Assembly: GCA_002436065.1 (NCBI GenBank)
Contig: DIXP01000094.1
Location: 17,788-81,787 of the forward strand
DNA: 64,000 nucleotides
Direction: 5' to 3'
From: Chloroflexi bacterium UBA6077
GTDB lineage: Bacteria > Chloroflexota > UBA6077
Of this stretch, positions 32,507 to 41,482 are shown one piece after another. The notes under the pieces are model-generated. The model was not told the DNA's origin. It made no database searches and was given only the letters and a program-made list of their open reading frames with translations. Position 1 is the stretch's first letter. Every line of letters starts with the position of its first letter. A program made the position numbers and the translations under genes.

Positions 32507-34720
32507 CTAGACGGCTTTGGCCTGGCCGCCGGTGCCGTCGCGGGTGACGCTGAAGATGTCCCTCACCCCCTCGATCTTGGCCAAGACGCGCGCCAACCGA
32601 TCGATGCTGGCGACCTCCAGGGTAGCTGTAAGGGTCATCGTCCGGTCCTTGTGGACGGCCACGTTGGCGGCGGTGATGTTTACTTTCTCGTCCGCCACCA
32701 CGGCAGCCACGTCCCGAACCAACCCCTCTCGATCCCAGGCCTCGACGCGGATAGCCACAGGGAAGGTCTGCTGGCCCATCCGCCCCCACTCCACCTTGAC
32801 CAGCCTCTCCGGCTCGTCCTCATTCAATATGCTTGGGCAATCGGCACGGTGGACCGTGACCCCTTTGCCACGCGTTATGTAACCCACTATGGCATCGCCT
32901 GGCACCGGGTTGCAGCACCTGGCCAGGCGAGTCAATAGGTCACCAACCCCCTGAACCTGAATGCCCCGAGTGTCGGGCGAAGGCAGAGTGGCGACAGTCG
33001 GCGGCAACTCCTCCTCCACCGGAGGAGCGAGCTTGTTCGCGACCTGGTGTGTGTTGATGTCCCCGTAGCCTACCGCCGCAAGGAAGTCGTCCACCTTATC
33101 ATACTTGAAGGCAGCCGCCACATCGTCCAGCCTGGTTTGGTCGAGCCCCAACCGCTTGAGTTCCTTCTCAAGCATCTCGCGGCCGCGGGCGATGTTCTCA
33201 TCCCGCTGCTGCCTCTTGAACCACTGCCGGATCTTGTCCCGGGCGTGAGCTGTCTGTATGTAGTTCAGGTTCGGATTCAACCAGTCCCGGCTCGGCCCCT
33301 TGGTGGCCTTGGAGGTCAGGATCTCGACGATGTCGCCGTTTTTCAACTGGTAGTCCAGGGCGATGAGCCGGCCGTTGACCTTGGCCCCCACGCACCTGTG
33401 CCCCACGTCCGTGTGGATGCGATAGGCGAAGTCCAGCGGCGTTGCCCCTGCCGGCAAGTCCTTGATCTCGCCCTTGGGCGTGAATACATACACCTGGTCC
33501 TGGAAGATGTCAGTCCTCAGGGAGTCCACGAACTCCTGGGCGCCGATCATCATGTCCTGCTGCCAGTCGATCAACTGGCGCAGCCAGGCCACCTTGGAGT
33601 CGAACTTGGTGTCCTTTTTAACGCCCTCTTTGTACCGCCAGTGGGCGGCAACGCCGTACTCCGCCAACTGGTGCATCTCGCGGGTCCTGATCTGGATCTC
33701 CAAAGGCTTCGTGTCCAGACATAGCACCGTGGTGTGGAGCGACTGGTACATGCTCTCTTTGGGGCTGGCAATGTAGTCGTCGAACTGGCCGGGCAGCGGG
33801 TGCCACAGAGAATGGACGATCCCCAGTACCGTATAGCAGTCCCTCACCTCGTCGACGATAACCCGGACCGCCTGCAGGTCGAAGATATGGCTGATGTCGG
33901 TGTGCTGGCGTTCCATCTTCCTGAAAATGCTGTAGATGTGCTTAGGCCGGCCCGAGATCTCCGCCTCGATGCCGGCCTTCTGCAGCTCTTCCTCCAGGAT
34001 GGCCACCACCCGATTGATGTAGCGCTCCCGCACGGCTCGCCTGCTCTTCAGAGAAGAGGCGATCTCCTTGTACTTAGCGGGATTCAGGTGGCGGAAGGCC
34101 AGATCCTCCAGTTGCCACTTGATCTGCCAGATGCCCAGCCGGTTGGCCAGCGGAGCGTAGATCTCCATGGTCTCCTGGGAGATCCGCTGCCGCTTCTCCT
34201 CGGGCAGAAAGCCCAGCGTCTTCATGTTGTGGAGGCGATCTGCCAGCTTGATCAGCACCACCCGGACATCGTCGGCCATGGCGAGGAACATCTTCCGGAC
34301 GTTCTCCGCCCAGTAGACCTGCTCGTCCTCTCGACGCTTTTCCCTGGCTGCTCCGTCGCTAGAGGGATCCTTCGGAAACCAGCGGACCCTAGTTAGCTTG
34401 GTGACGCCGTCCACCAATTTGGCGACCTCGGGCCCAAACTGCTCCTCAATGTACGCGAGGGGCCTGCCCGTGTCCTCCGGCACGTCGTGCAGGAGACCGG
34501 TGATCACGGCAGCAGCGTCCATCCGCAAACCCGCGAGGGTCATGGCTGTCGCCAGGGGATGCTGAATATAGGGGTCGCCAGATGCCCGCAGCTGCCCCCT
34601 ATGGGCCTCCTCGGCTACTGCATACGCCCTCCCGATGGCCTCAAGGTCCTTGTCCGACAGGTGCTTGGAAGCGACCTCCAGGAGGCTATTCAGATCTGCA
34701 ACACTGTTTACTAGTTCCAT
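32507..34720 (-). CDS. rel: Bifunctional (p)ppGpp synthetase/hydrolase
   Basis: A 737-residue long RSH protein that makes and breaks the alarmone (p)ppGpp. In order: an HD hydrolase domain with intact YIQHPL and LLHDVPEDT motifs (about residues 45-85), the synthetase domain with GRPKHIYSIFRKM and YQSLHTTV, a TGS domain (VYVFTPKGEIKDLP...IHTDVGHRCVGAKVNG), a zinc-finger-like/helical stretch with RCCNPVPGDAIVGYI, and a C-terminal ACT domain. Intact HD residues point to both activities. The ATG before ELVNSV is preferred; a start four codons earlier is possible. It is convergent with the FecR-like gene. Confidence 0.95.
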   Translation of the reverse strand: MELVNSVADLNSLLEVASKHLSDKDLEAIGRAYAVAEEAHRGQLRASGDPYIQHPLATAMTLAGLRMDAAAVITGLLHDVPEDTGRPLAYIEEQFGPEVAKLVDGVTKLTRVRWFPKDPSSDGAAREKRREDEQVYWAENVRKMFLAMADDVRVVLIKLADRLHNMKTLGFLPEEKRQRISQETMEIYAPLANRLGIWQIKWQLEDLAFRHLNPAKYKEIASSLKSRRAVRERYINRVVAILEEELQKAGIEAEISGRPKHIYSIFRKMERQHTDISHIFDLQAVRVIVDEVRDCYTVLGIVHSLWHPLPGQFDDYIASPKESMYQSLHTTVLCLDTKPLEIQIRTREMHQLAEYGVAAHWRYKEGVKKDTKFDSKVAWLRQLIDWQQDMMIGAQEFVDSLRTDIFQDQVYVFTPKGEIKDLPAGATPLDFAYRIHTDVGHRCVGAKVNGRLIALDYQLKNGDIVEILTSKATKGPSRDWLNPNLNYIQTAHARDKIRQWFKRQQRDENIARGREMLEKELKRLGLDQTRLDDVAAAFKYDKVDDFLAAVGYGDINTHQVANKLAPPVEEELPPTVATLPSPDTRGIQVQGVGDLLTRLARCCNPVPGDAIVGYITRGKGVTVHRADCPSILNEDEPERLVKVEWGRMGQQTFPVAIRVEAWDREGLVRDVAAVVADEKVNITAANVAVHKDRTMTLTATLEVASIDRLARVLAKIEGVRDIFSVTRDGTGGQAKAV

Positions 34721-34795
34721 CTTGAAGCGCAAGTATATTACAGCCCCTGCCCACCAGCAAACAGCCGGCCGAGATGACAGGGGCCGAGAATCAAC

Positions 34796-34822
34796 GGGCC
34801 GGGCTCACTACTGGCCCGGCCC
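34796..34822 (-). terminator. Terminator hairpin after tRNA-Arg
   Basis: A 9-bp perfect stem GGGCCGGGC/GCCCGGCCC with a nine-base loop begins three bases past the tRNA CCA end, and is followed on the minus strand by GTTGATTCTC. Confidence 0.65.
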
Positions 34823-34825
34823 TAC

Positions 34826-34900
34826 TGGTACCCCGTGGCCGACTCGAACGGCCGCACCTGGCTCCGGAGGCCAGTGCTCTATCCACTGAGCTAACGGGGC
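34826..34900 (-). tRNA. tRNA-Arg (anticodon CCG)
   Basis: A complete cloverleaf on the minus strand. The acceptor GCCCCGT pairs with ACGGGGT (first pair G-U), the D arm is GCTC-AGTGGATA-GAGC, and the anticodon arm CTGGC-CTCCGGA-GCCAG gives anticodon CCG, which reads CGG arginine codons. The T arm is GGCCG-TTCGAGT-CGGCC. The 3' CCA is encoded. It lies alone between rel and the malic enzyme gene with its own terminator. Confidence 0.96.
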
Positions 34901-35048
34901 TTACAGCCATAATTATACCACAAGTCGGTCGGGGTAGGAACACAGGATGAAGTATAATCTGGAGAATGGCGGCCAGCCCATGAGGGCGGGCGTGGGGACT
35001 CCCCCGACTCACAGCGGCAGGCTTCTGGGAGGAGTAGGAGAAGGACAG

Positions 35049-36491
35049 ATGGCGCATAACCCCTCGGAACTGGCAGGCGTCGGTACCAGCGCCGGCTATC
35101 GATTCGCGATGCGAGCACGCATAGCCAAACGGATTGGAATGCTGGGCAAGGTGGCATCCGCGATAAGCCAGGCTGGTGGCTCAGTAGTGGCCATTGACAT
35201 CGTGCAGCCTGGCCGACAGCAAATCATAAGAGACTTAACCATCGACGCGGTGGACGAGGCTCACCAGCAAAGGATCGTCGCCAGGGTAAAGCGATTGGAG
35301 GGCGTGGATGTAGTCAACGTCTCCGATCGCATCTTCCAGATGCATCTGGGCGGCAAGCTGGAGGTCACCAACAAACGGCCCCTCAAGACCCGCGACGACC
35401 TCTCCATGGCCTATACTCCGGGCGTCGCCCGAGTGGCGAAGGCCATCCACGAGGATCCCAGCCGGGTGTTCCGCCTCACTATCAAGGGCAACGCCGTGGC
35501 CATCGTCACCGACGGTAGCGCCGTCCTAGGGCTCGGGAACATCGGCCCGGAAGCCGCCCTACCAGTCATGGAGGGCAAGGCCATGCTTTTCAAAGAGTTC
35601 GCCGGCGTCGATGCCTTCCCGCTTCCACTGGACACTCAGGACGTCGAGGAAATCATCCAGACAGTGCAGCACATCTCACCGGTCTTCGGCGCCATCAACC
35701 TCGAGGACATAGCGGCACCACGCTGCTTCGAGATTGAGGATCGTCTTCGGCAGCAGTTGGAGATTCCGGTGTTTCACGACGACCAGCACGGCACTGCCAT
35801 CGTCGTCGCCGCGGCGCTAATCAATGCCACAAAGGTGGTGTGTAAGGAATTAGAGGCGCTTCGAGTGGTGGTCAGCGGCATTGGGGCAGCAGGAGTCGCA
35901 TGCACGAAGATCATGCTCGACCTAGGCATCACAACCATCATTGGATGCGACCGCAACGGCGCCCTCTACCAGGGCAGAGACGTTGGGATGACCCCCATCA
36001 AGGAATGGTACGCCTCGGTCACCAACCCTGAGGGGAAGCGGGGATCTATATCGGATGTCATCGAGGAGGCGGACTTCTTCCTGGGAGTATCGGGGCCAGG
36101 GCTGCTAACGGCGGACGACATCAAGAAGATGGCCCCGGACCCCATCGTCTTCGCCCTCGCGAACCCCACTCCAGAGATCTCTCCCGAGGAGGCCGAGCCC
36201 CATGTGGCCGTCATGGCTACCGGCCGAAGTGACTACCCCAACCAGGTGAACAACGTCCTGGCCTTCCCAGGTGTCTTCCGAGGTGCACTGGATTGCTGTG
36301 CCACTACAATCAACGAGCAGATGAACCTAGCAGCGGCGCGGGCGCTCGCCGCGCTTGTGAGCGATGACGAATTGAACCCTGACCACATCATCCCCAGCGT
36401 GTTCGACCGCCGGGTAGCGCCGACGGTGGCCCGGGCCGTCTGCGAGGCCGGCCACGAAACCGGCGTAGCGAGGCGATCCAGGAAGTGTTGA
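35049..36491 (+). CDS. NAD(P)-dependent malic enzyme with N-terminal ACT domain
   Basis: A 480-residue malic enzyme (malate to pyruvate and CO2). An ACT-like regulatory domain (about residues 18-90: GMLGKVASAISQAGGSVVAIDIVQ) precedes the catalytic part. The malic N-domain shows MAYTPGVARVAKAI, VAIVTDGSAVLGLGNIGPEAALPVMEGK with the catalytic Lys, and IPVFHDDQHGTAIV. The NAD domain has VVSGIGAAGVACTKIM. ACT-malic fusions are known in several phyla and suggest amino-acid control. The ATG is preceded by GGAGAAGGACAG; the frame extends 34 codons upstream without homology. The last dozen residues (GHETGVARRSRKC) are divergent. Confidence 0.93.
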   Translation: MAHNPSELAGVGTSAGYRFAMRARIAKRIGMLGKVASAISQAGGSVVAIDIVQPGRQQIIRDLTIDAVDEAHQQRIVARVKRLEGVDVVNVSDRIFQMHLGGKLEVTNKRPLKTRDDLSMAYTPGVARVAKAIHEDPSRVFRLTIKGNAVAIVTDGSAVLGLGNIGPEAALPVMEGKAMLFKEFAGVDAFPLPLDTQDVEEIIQTVQHISPVFGAINLEDIAAPRCFEIEDRLRQQLEIPVFHDDQHGTAIVVAAALINATKVVCKELEALRVVVSGIGAAGVACTKIMLDLGITTIIGCDRNGALYQGRDVGMTPIKEWYASVTNPEGKRGSISDVIEEADFFLGVSGPGLLTADDIKKMAPDPIVFALANPTPEISPEEAEPHVAVMATGRSDYPNQVNNVLAFPGVFRGALDCCATTINEQMNLAAARALAALVSDDELNPDHIIPSVFDRRVAPTVARAVCEAGHETGVARRSRKC

Positions 36492-36579
36492 GGAAGGAGC
36501 GCGGGAGGGCGAAGCGGTGGGGGGGCGAGCCTCGTGGTGGGGGGCTAGTGGTCCGACACAGTGGAGGTGATGCTTCGTG

Positions 36580-36779
36580 CGTCCATGTTCCTGGCGGAAG
36601 GGGACAAGCCCCTTCCCTACGTGACGATGGGACGGGCGGAAGGGGAGCACCGGGGACGGGCGGGCCAGCGGCCCGCGCTCCCGCCGCAAAATGAATGTAG
36701 CCGCAACCTTCAGGTTGCGCGTAGCCCGTTGAGGTAGTCTCACCAACAGGTACGCGCAGGCTGAAGCCTGCGGCTACAG
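36580..36779. repeat. Two palindromic repeat elements side by side
   Basis: The first element carries GGCGGAAGGGGACAAGCCCC followed by TTCCCTACGT and recurs after hisF. The second is a long inverted repeat whose ends are GTAGCCGCAACCTTCAGGTT and AGGCTGAAGCCTGCGGCTAC with a 40-base spacer. Both lie in the 306-base gap between the convergent malic enzyme and CDP-alcohol phosphotransferase genes; no gene is supported there. Confidence 0.75.
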
Positions 36780-36797
36780 GAAGACCGCCAGCATTGC

Positions 36798-37406
36798 CTA
36801 CCGGCGGGGCGCCGCTTCCGCCTCGGGAGTCTCAAGTTGCTTCTTTGCGTACAGCACCCGTTGGGCGGCTGTGACGTTCGTCAGCACCGCCAACAGCCAC
36901 AGCACAGGAGCGAGCAGGTACTGGTGGAAGAGCAACGCCACACCGATCAGGATGATCCGCTCGGGACGGGGCAGCCAGCCCACCTCACCGCGCAGCCCAA
37001 GCCCTTCCGCCCGGGCCCGAGTATAGCTCACCATCAGCGATCCTATGATCGCGATATAGGCAGCCAGTAGGGTGGTGGTATCTCCGCGCGTGGACAGCCA
37101 TCCCATGATACCAAGAAAGAACAGCGCTTCAGAGTATCGATCCAGGGTAGAGTCCAGCATCGCCCCAAAGCGGGTGACTTTGCCGCTGAGCCTGGCAACG
37201 GAGCCGTCCAGCATGTCGAATGCGTTCACCAGCAGCAGCAGGACCCCACCCACCACGGGGTGCCCGCTGGCCAGTACATAGGCTACCAGGAAATTCAGCA
37301 ACAGGCCGGCAATCGTCAGGCTGTTGGGGGATACTCCCAATCGGACCAGGAGTCTGGCAGGATACTGGGCGAGTCCACGAGCTAGGGGATATAGTCGATC
37401 TAACAC
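36798..37406 (-). CDS. CDP-alcohol phosphatidyltransferase, likely PI(P) synthase
   Basis: A 202-residue integral membrane protein with five or six helices and a perfect CDP-alcohol phosphotransferase motif DGxxARxxxxxxxxGxxxDxxxD (DGSVARLSGKVTRFGAMLDS then TLD, near residues 67-90). The N-terminus (VSPNSLTIAGLLLNF) is typical of PgsA-type enzymes. It is last in an operon beginning with inositol-3-phosphate synthase, which favours transfer of inositol phosphate to CDP-diacylglycerol, as in actinobacterial PgsA1, over phosphatidylglycerophosphate synthesis. An Arg-containing PRPERI segment after the motif resembles PIP synthases. Specificity remains inferred. Confidence 0.85.
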   Translation of the reverse strand: MLDRLYPLARGLAQYPARLLVRLGVSPNSLTIAGLLLNFLVAYVLASGHPVVGGVLLLLVNAFDMLDGSVARLSGKVTRFGAMLDSTLDRYSEALFFLGIMGWLSTRGDTTTLLAAYIAIIGSLMVSYTRARAEGLGLRGEVGWLPRPERIILIGVALLFHQYLLAPVLWLLAVLTNVTAAQRVLYAKKQLETPEAEAAPRR

Positions 37407-37409
37407 GTT

Positions 37410-38597
37410 CTACCTACTGATGAAATTGCTGAGGCTTGTGGCGGCCCTCCGCCACCTGCTTCGCTTGGGGACTTGGGCTATGCTCCTGACCAGGATCGCG
37501 CGATCGTAGAAGGCCAGAACCTGGCTGGCCACCTTGTCCCACGAGAACTGCTTCGCCTTTCGGCGGCCGGCCTGCCCTAGCTTCTTCCGCAGGTCGGCAT
37601 CGGAAAGCAGCCTCACCAGGCAGAGCGCCAGGGCCTGCTCGTCCTTCGGAGGCACCAGGAACCCCTCTACCCCGTGATTCACCACTGAACGATAGCCGTC
37701 AATATCCGAGGCGACTATGGGGCTACCCGAGGCCATGGCCTCCAGCAGGACAATCCCGAAGCTCTCCTGCCCCGTCGAGGGGGCGCAGAAGATGTCGCAG
37801 GACTGATAGTACCGCGGGAGGTCGTCGCTGGGGACGAAACCAACGAACTCCACATTTTCGAGCCGCCGCGACTCCACCAATCGCCGGTAGTCCTCGAGCA
37901 GAGGGCCGGTACCCACCACGATCAGTCGGGCAGAAGGGAAGTGGTCCCAAACGCCAACCATCGCCCGAAGAAGGAACTTCAATCCCTTGCGCTTCTCCAA
38001 CCGTCCCACGAAGAGGATGTTGGGGCCGCTCTTGGCGTACTTCTCGAATGGCGGCGCGGGGCATGCGAAGCGATCATAGTCGATGCCGTTAGGTATGATC
38101 TCGTACTCACCGGGGAAGTATTCGGCAATGAAATCCCTGGCCGATGGGGACACAGCGATCCGGCCATGAAGCTTTCGCACGAAGTACCTGAGGATCGGCT
38201 TCCCGTAGAAGTACCCCAGGTGAGACTGGGCAAACGCGTGAAAGGTGCCAACGTTTACGGCGTGGGAGTAGCGCAACACGGTGAGAGGAAGGGCAGGAAG
38301 CAGCGGCTCGTGCAGGTGCAACACATCGAACTGCTCTCGTTCCAGGATCTCCTTCACCCTTCGCGCAAGCCGCAGGGAGAGGGAGATGCGAGCCACGGAG
38401 CCGTTGATAGGAATGGGCACCACGGCGCCGACTGCGTGCACGACTTCCTCGGTCTGCCCACGCTGGCCAGCCGACTGAGGAGCGATCACATGGACCTCGT
38501 GGCCCCGCTTCCGAAACTCCGTCGCCAGGTGACATATGTGTTCGGTGACTCCACCGGGATATGGGTAGTCGTAAGGCGATACCAGGCCTATCTTCAA
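37410..38597 (-). CDS. GT4 glycosyltransferase, PimA-like mannosyltransferase
   Basis: A 395-residue GT-B enzyme. PimA-like features are SPYDYPYPGGVTEHICHL at the N-terminus, LHLHEPLLPALP, GTFHAFAQS, IIPNGIDYDRF, FVGRLEKRKGLKFLL and QESFGIVLLEAMASG with the donor-binding Glu residues. PimA moves mannose from GDP-mannose to phosphatidylinositol on the inner face of the membrane. A basic C-terminal tail (KRSRWRRA) could aid membrane contact. It overlaps the upstream acyltransferase by four bases and ends three bases before the phosphotransferase gene. A generic GT4 lipid glycosyltransferase is the alternative, but operon partners favour PimA. Confidence 0.85.
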   Translation of the reverse strand: MKIGLVSPYDYPYPGGVTEHICHLATEFRKRGHEVHVIAPQSAGQRGQTEEVVHAVGAVVPIPINGSVARISLSLRLARRVKEILEREQFDVLHLHEPLLPALPLTVLRYSHAVNVGTFHAFAQSHLGYFYGKPILRYFVRKLHGRIAVSPSARDFIAEYFPGEYEIIPNGIDYDRFACPAPPFEKYAKSGPNILFVGRLEKRKGLKFLLRAMVGVWDHFPSARLIVVGTGPLLEDYRRLVESRRLENVEFVGFVPSDDLPRYYQSCDIFCAPSTGQESFGIVLLEAMASGSPIVASDIDGYRSVVNHGVEGFLVPPKDEQALALCLVRLLSDADLRKKLGQAGRRKAKQFSWDKVASQVLAFYDRAILVRSIAQVPKRSRWRRAATSLSNFISR

Positions 38598-39493
38598 CTA
38601 GCGGCTCCAAAGCGGTCCTCGGCAGCCCCTTCGGGCCAGACCGATTCGAATACGATCCACTGTTCCGGCTTCTCCGCGATCGCCTTCTCCAGCACGGCAG
38701 CCAGCCTCTGGGTATTCAGGCGAACGTCCTCCTTAAGCTTACCAGTCCGCGTCATGGAAAGCGGCTCTTCGATCCGCGCCAGAAAGCCGCCATCCCTTCG
38801 CCGGTAGGTGAAGGCCGGCACCAGCGCTGCCCCTGTCCGAAGGGCAAGAGTCACTGGCCCCGAGGGCATGACAGTCTCTGCACCGAAGAACTCCGCCCGC
38901 ACCCCGCTTCCCTGCAAGTCGCGATCGGCTACCAGGCCGACAATCTCGTTCCTCGCCAACGACTCGTTCAGTACTCGAAAGATACTTGGCCCCAAGGGCA
39001 CCAAGCGAATCCCGCGGCTCCCCCGAGCACGCGTCATCAGCTCGAGCAGCTGCGGAGGGTTTACAGCCTCCACCACTGAAACGACCCTGCAACGCCTGAC
39101 GGCCAGGATCTGGGCCACCAGGACAGGACTTCCCAGGTGGGCGGTGACCAGCACCACGCCCTTGCCCCCTTCCAGCCCCTTTTCCAGATGCTCCCAGCCC
39201 CTGAGGGTGATCGTCGCCTCAAGCTCTTCGTCAGTGAGTGCGGGCACCCTGAAGGTATCGTAGTAGTACCTGGCACCCTCCCGGAAGGTCTCCCTTATGA
39301 GCTGTCCAAGACCCTCGGTACCACCCCGAAGGACCATGGACAGGTTGCGCCGGACGTTGGCCCTCCTCCGAGGAAGCACCCAGTAGGAGATGTCCCCTAT
39401 CCAACCAAACAGCTTGTAGGCCACCGAGGGGGGTAGCCGAGGCGCCAACCAGCTAAGCAGACGGAATACTGAGTATTCTAGCATGCGGGGCAA
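38594..39493 (-). CDS. LpxL/PatA-family acyltransferase with altered active site
   Basis: A 299-residue protein of the lipid A/phosphatidylinositol-mannoside acyltransferase family: N-terminal hydrophobic helix, RRRANVRRNLSMVL, and later PSGPVTLALRTGAALVPAF and EQWIVFESVWP. The catalytic HxxxxD/E motif reads HLGSPV: His119 is kept but the acidic residue is Val124. That change should cripple the normal charge relay, so the protein may be inactive, rely on another acid, or act as a partner of its neighbour. It overlaps the PimA-like gene by four bases. Family placement is firm; catalytic activity is doubtful. Confidence 0.82.
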   Translation of the reverse strand: MPRMLEYSVFRLLSWLAPRLPPSVAYKLFGWIGDISYWVLPRRRANVRRNLSMVLRGGTEGLGQLIRETFREGARYYYDTFRVPALTDEELEATITLRGWEHLEKGLEGGKGVVLVTAHLGSPVLVAQILAVRRCRVVSVVEAVNPPQLLELMTRARGSRGIRLVPLGPSIFRVLNESLARNEIVGLVADRDLQGSGVRAEFFGAETVMPSGPVTLALRTGAALVPAFTYRRRDGGFLARIEEPLSMTRTGKLKEDVRLNTQRLAAVLEKAIAEKPEQWIVFESVWPEGAAEDRFGAAS

Positions 39494-39518
39494 TCCTCGG
39501 GCAGGAGTTCGAGGGGAT

Positions 39519-40394
39519 TCAGGCGTTCAGCGACGCGTCCCTGGGCCACATGGGGCGGAAGATGAACCACTGCTCCGGGTACTCCTTGATGAACCCCTCT
39601 ATGGTATCAACTATCCGCTGAGTGAGCAGCTTGACGTCCATAGAGAAATCACCGGTCGATTCCAGATCAAACTGAGACGTCACCAACCCCGTGAAGGAGT
39701 GATCGGGGTTGCGTATGACTATGCCGGCGAGCACCCTTGCCCCGGTCTTGAGTGCCAGGAGAGCCGGCCCGGCCGGGACGTAGGCAGGTTTCCCAAAGAA
39801 ATGCACCTGCACGCCATTCTCAGGAGAGGGAATATCGATCAAAAGGCCGAGGATCCCGTTCTTGCGGAGCGTTCCCAACACTCGACGGGCGGAATCCTCC
39901 AGCTGAATCACCTTGGTTCCATGGCTGCACCGATGGCCCTGTACCAGGTCGTTCAGCTTCGGGGGGTGGAAGGTATCCACAACGACTGTGACCGGATAGC
40001 CTCTCCGGACCAGGGCGGAGGACACTGTGTCCCAATTCCCAGCGTGGGCACTGATGAACACAACACCTCTTCCAGCAGAGAGCGCCGCGTCGAGATCGGG
40101 GAGAAAATCAAGGCGCACCTTGGCGTCTATCTCCGCAGGGTCTGTATTGGGCAGCCTCAGAAAGTCGACCATGTAGTAGGCGTAGAACTTGAAAGAATCC
40201 CGCGCCTTCCGCCTCGCTTCGGGGTCAGTGCGGTCTCGCCCCAGCACTTGCGCCATGTTGTCGGTGGCATTCCTCCTCTGGCCAGGCAGGACGAGCCACG
40301 CAATGCGCGAGAACAGTACTGCCGCCGCGTAGCAAACCCGCAGCGGCAGTACCTGGGCCACCTTCCGCATCATGCGAAGGAGCCAGTAGGTCAT
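39519..40394 (-). CDS. LpxL/PatA-family acyltransferase (PIM acyltransferase-like)
   Basis: A 291-residue acyltransferase, paralogous to the next gene. Here the active-site motif HAGNWD (His117 to Asp122) is intact. The N-terminal amphipathic region, RRNATDNMAQVLGRD, and the late PAGPALLALKTGARVLAGI and EQWFIFRPMWPRD blocks fit the family. In actinobacteria PatA acylates the mannose of PIM1/PIM2; in proteobacteria LpxL acylates lipid A. No lipid A gene is present here, and the gene starts in the four-base overlap with ino1, so PIM-type acylation is favoured. Confidence 0.88.
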   Translation of the reverse strand: MTYWLLRMMRKVAQVLPLRVCYAAAVLFSRIAWLVLPGQRRNATDNMAQVLGRDRTDPEARRKARDSFKFYAYYMVDFLRLPNTDPAEIDAKVRLDFLPDLDAALSAGRGVVFISAHAGNWDTVSSALVRRGYPVTVVVDTFHPPKLNDLVQGHRCSHGTKVIQLEDSARRVLGTLRKNGILGLLIDIPSPENGVQVHFFGKPAYVPAGPALLALKTGARVLAGIVIRNPDHSFTGLVTSQFDLESTGDFSMDVKLLTQRIVDTIEGFIKEYPEQWFIFRPMWPRDASLNA

Positions 40395-41482
40395 TCGCTA
40401 CTCCGAGGGCCTTTCGCTTCTCGAATATACTCCTCGACCATCTCTCGAGCCTTGTCATCATAGTACTGAATGGGCGGGCTCTTCATGAAATATGCCGACG
40501 GCCCGATGAGGCTTCCAGAGATCCCACGATCCATCGCCAACTTGACACACCGGATAGCATCGATCCCGACGCCCGCAGAGTTGGGCGAATCCCAGACCTC
40601 CAGCTTCATCTCCAGGTTCAGCGGCACATCCCCGAAGGTTCGCCCCTCCATCCGGATGTATGCCCACTTCCTGTCTGTTAGCCAGGCCACGTAGTCGCTG
40701 GGGCCGATGTGGACGTTGTCCGCGCCGATGTCGTAGTCCAGCTGGGAGGTAACTGCGTTGGTCTTGGAAATCTTCTTGGATTCCAATCGGGAGCGCTCAA
40801 GCATGTTGAGGAAGTCGGTGTTTCCGCCAACGTTCAGCTGGCTCGTCCGCTCCAGCTTGACCCCGCGCTCTCGGAAGAGCCTGGTCAGCACACGGTGAGT
40901 GATGGTCGCCCCCACCTGAGACTTGATGTCGTCGCCCACGATGGGGAGGCCACGGTCCTCGAAGCGCTTCTGCCAGTACGGCTCCCGGGCGATGAACACG
41001 GGGATGCAGTTGACCATGCCGCAGCCCGCAGTCAGGATCTGCTCCACATACCACTTGGTGGCGTTCTCGCTGCCCACGGGCAGGTAGCTGATGACGACAT
41101 CGGTCTTGGTGTCTCTGAGGATGCTTACGATGTCCGAGGTGGCGCCCGGCGCCTTGGTGATGACCTGGGAGAGGTAATGGCCTAACCCATCCAGAGTCAT
41201 GCCTCGCTCAACAGTGACACCCAACTTCGGCACTTCGCAGAACCTGAAGGTGTTGTTCGGGGCTTGGAAGACGGCCTCACCCAAGTCCTTGCCCACTTTG
41301 TTCACGTCAATGTCGAAGGCGGCACTGAACTCGATATCACCAATGTGATATCCGCCGAGGTTGGGGTGCATAAGGCCAGGGATGAACTCATCCTCAGACG
41401 CGTTCTTGTAGTAGTGGACCCCCTGCACCAGCGAACAGGCGCAGTTGCCAACGCCGATGATGGCCACACGAATGGTTCCCAA
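40391..41482 (-). CDS. ino1: Inositol-3-phosphate synthase
   Basis: A 363-residue myo-inositol-phosphate synthase of the short prokaryotic type, converting glucose-6-phosphate to inositol phosphate with NAD. It shows the Rossmann start RVAIIGVGNCACSLVQG, FDIDVNKVGKD, DVVISYLPVGSENATKWY, the conserved KSQVGATITHRVL with catalytic-type Lys, NVGGNTDFLNM, and the C-terminal SLIGPSAYFMKSPP. The start is a TTG with AAAAGGAG ten bases upstream; an in-frame GTG 17 codons earlier adds only basic residues. It heads the five-gene inositol-lipid operon and is divergent from endonuclease V. Confidence 0.93.
   Translation of the reverse strand: MGTIRVAIIGVGNCACSLVQGVHYYKNASEDEFIPGLMHPNLGGYHIGDIEFSAAFDIDVNKVGKDLGEAVFQAPNNTFRFCEVPKLGVTVERGMTLDGLGHYLSQVITKAPGATSDIVSILRDTKTDVVISYLPVGSENATKWYVEQILTAGCGMVNCIPVFIAREPYWQKRFEDRGLPIVGDDIKSQVGATITHRVLTRLFRERGVKLERTSQLNVGGNTDFLNMLERSRLESKKISKTNAVTSQLDYDIGADNVHIGPSDYVAWLTDRKWAYIRMEGRTFGDVPLNLEMKLEVWDSPNSAGVGIDAIRCVKLAMDRGISGSLIGPSAYFMKSPPIQYYDDKAREMVEEYIREAKGPRSSE

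Noticed and set aside
31701..32789. 362-codon minus-strand frame across the FecR-like and rel gene ends
   Set aside because: Covers two real convergent genes and a repeat; composition is low-complexity Gly/Arg.
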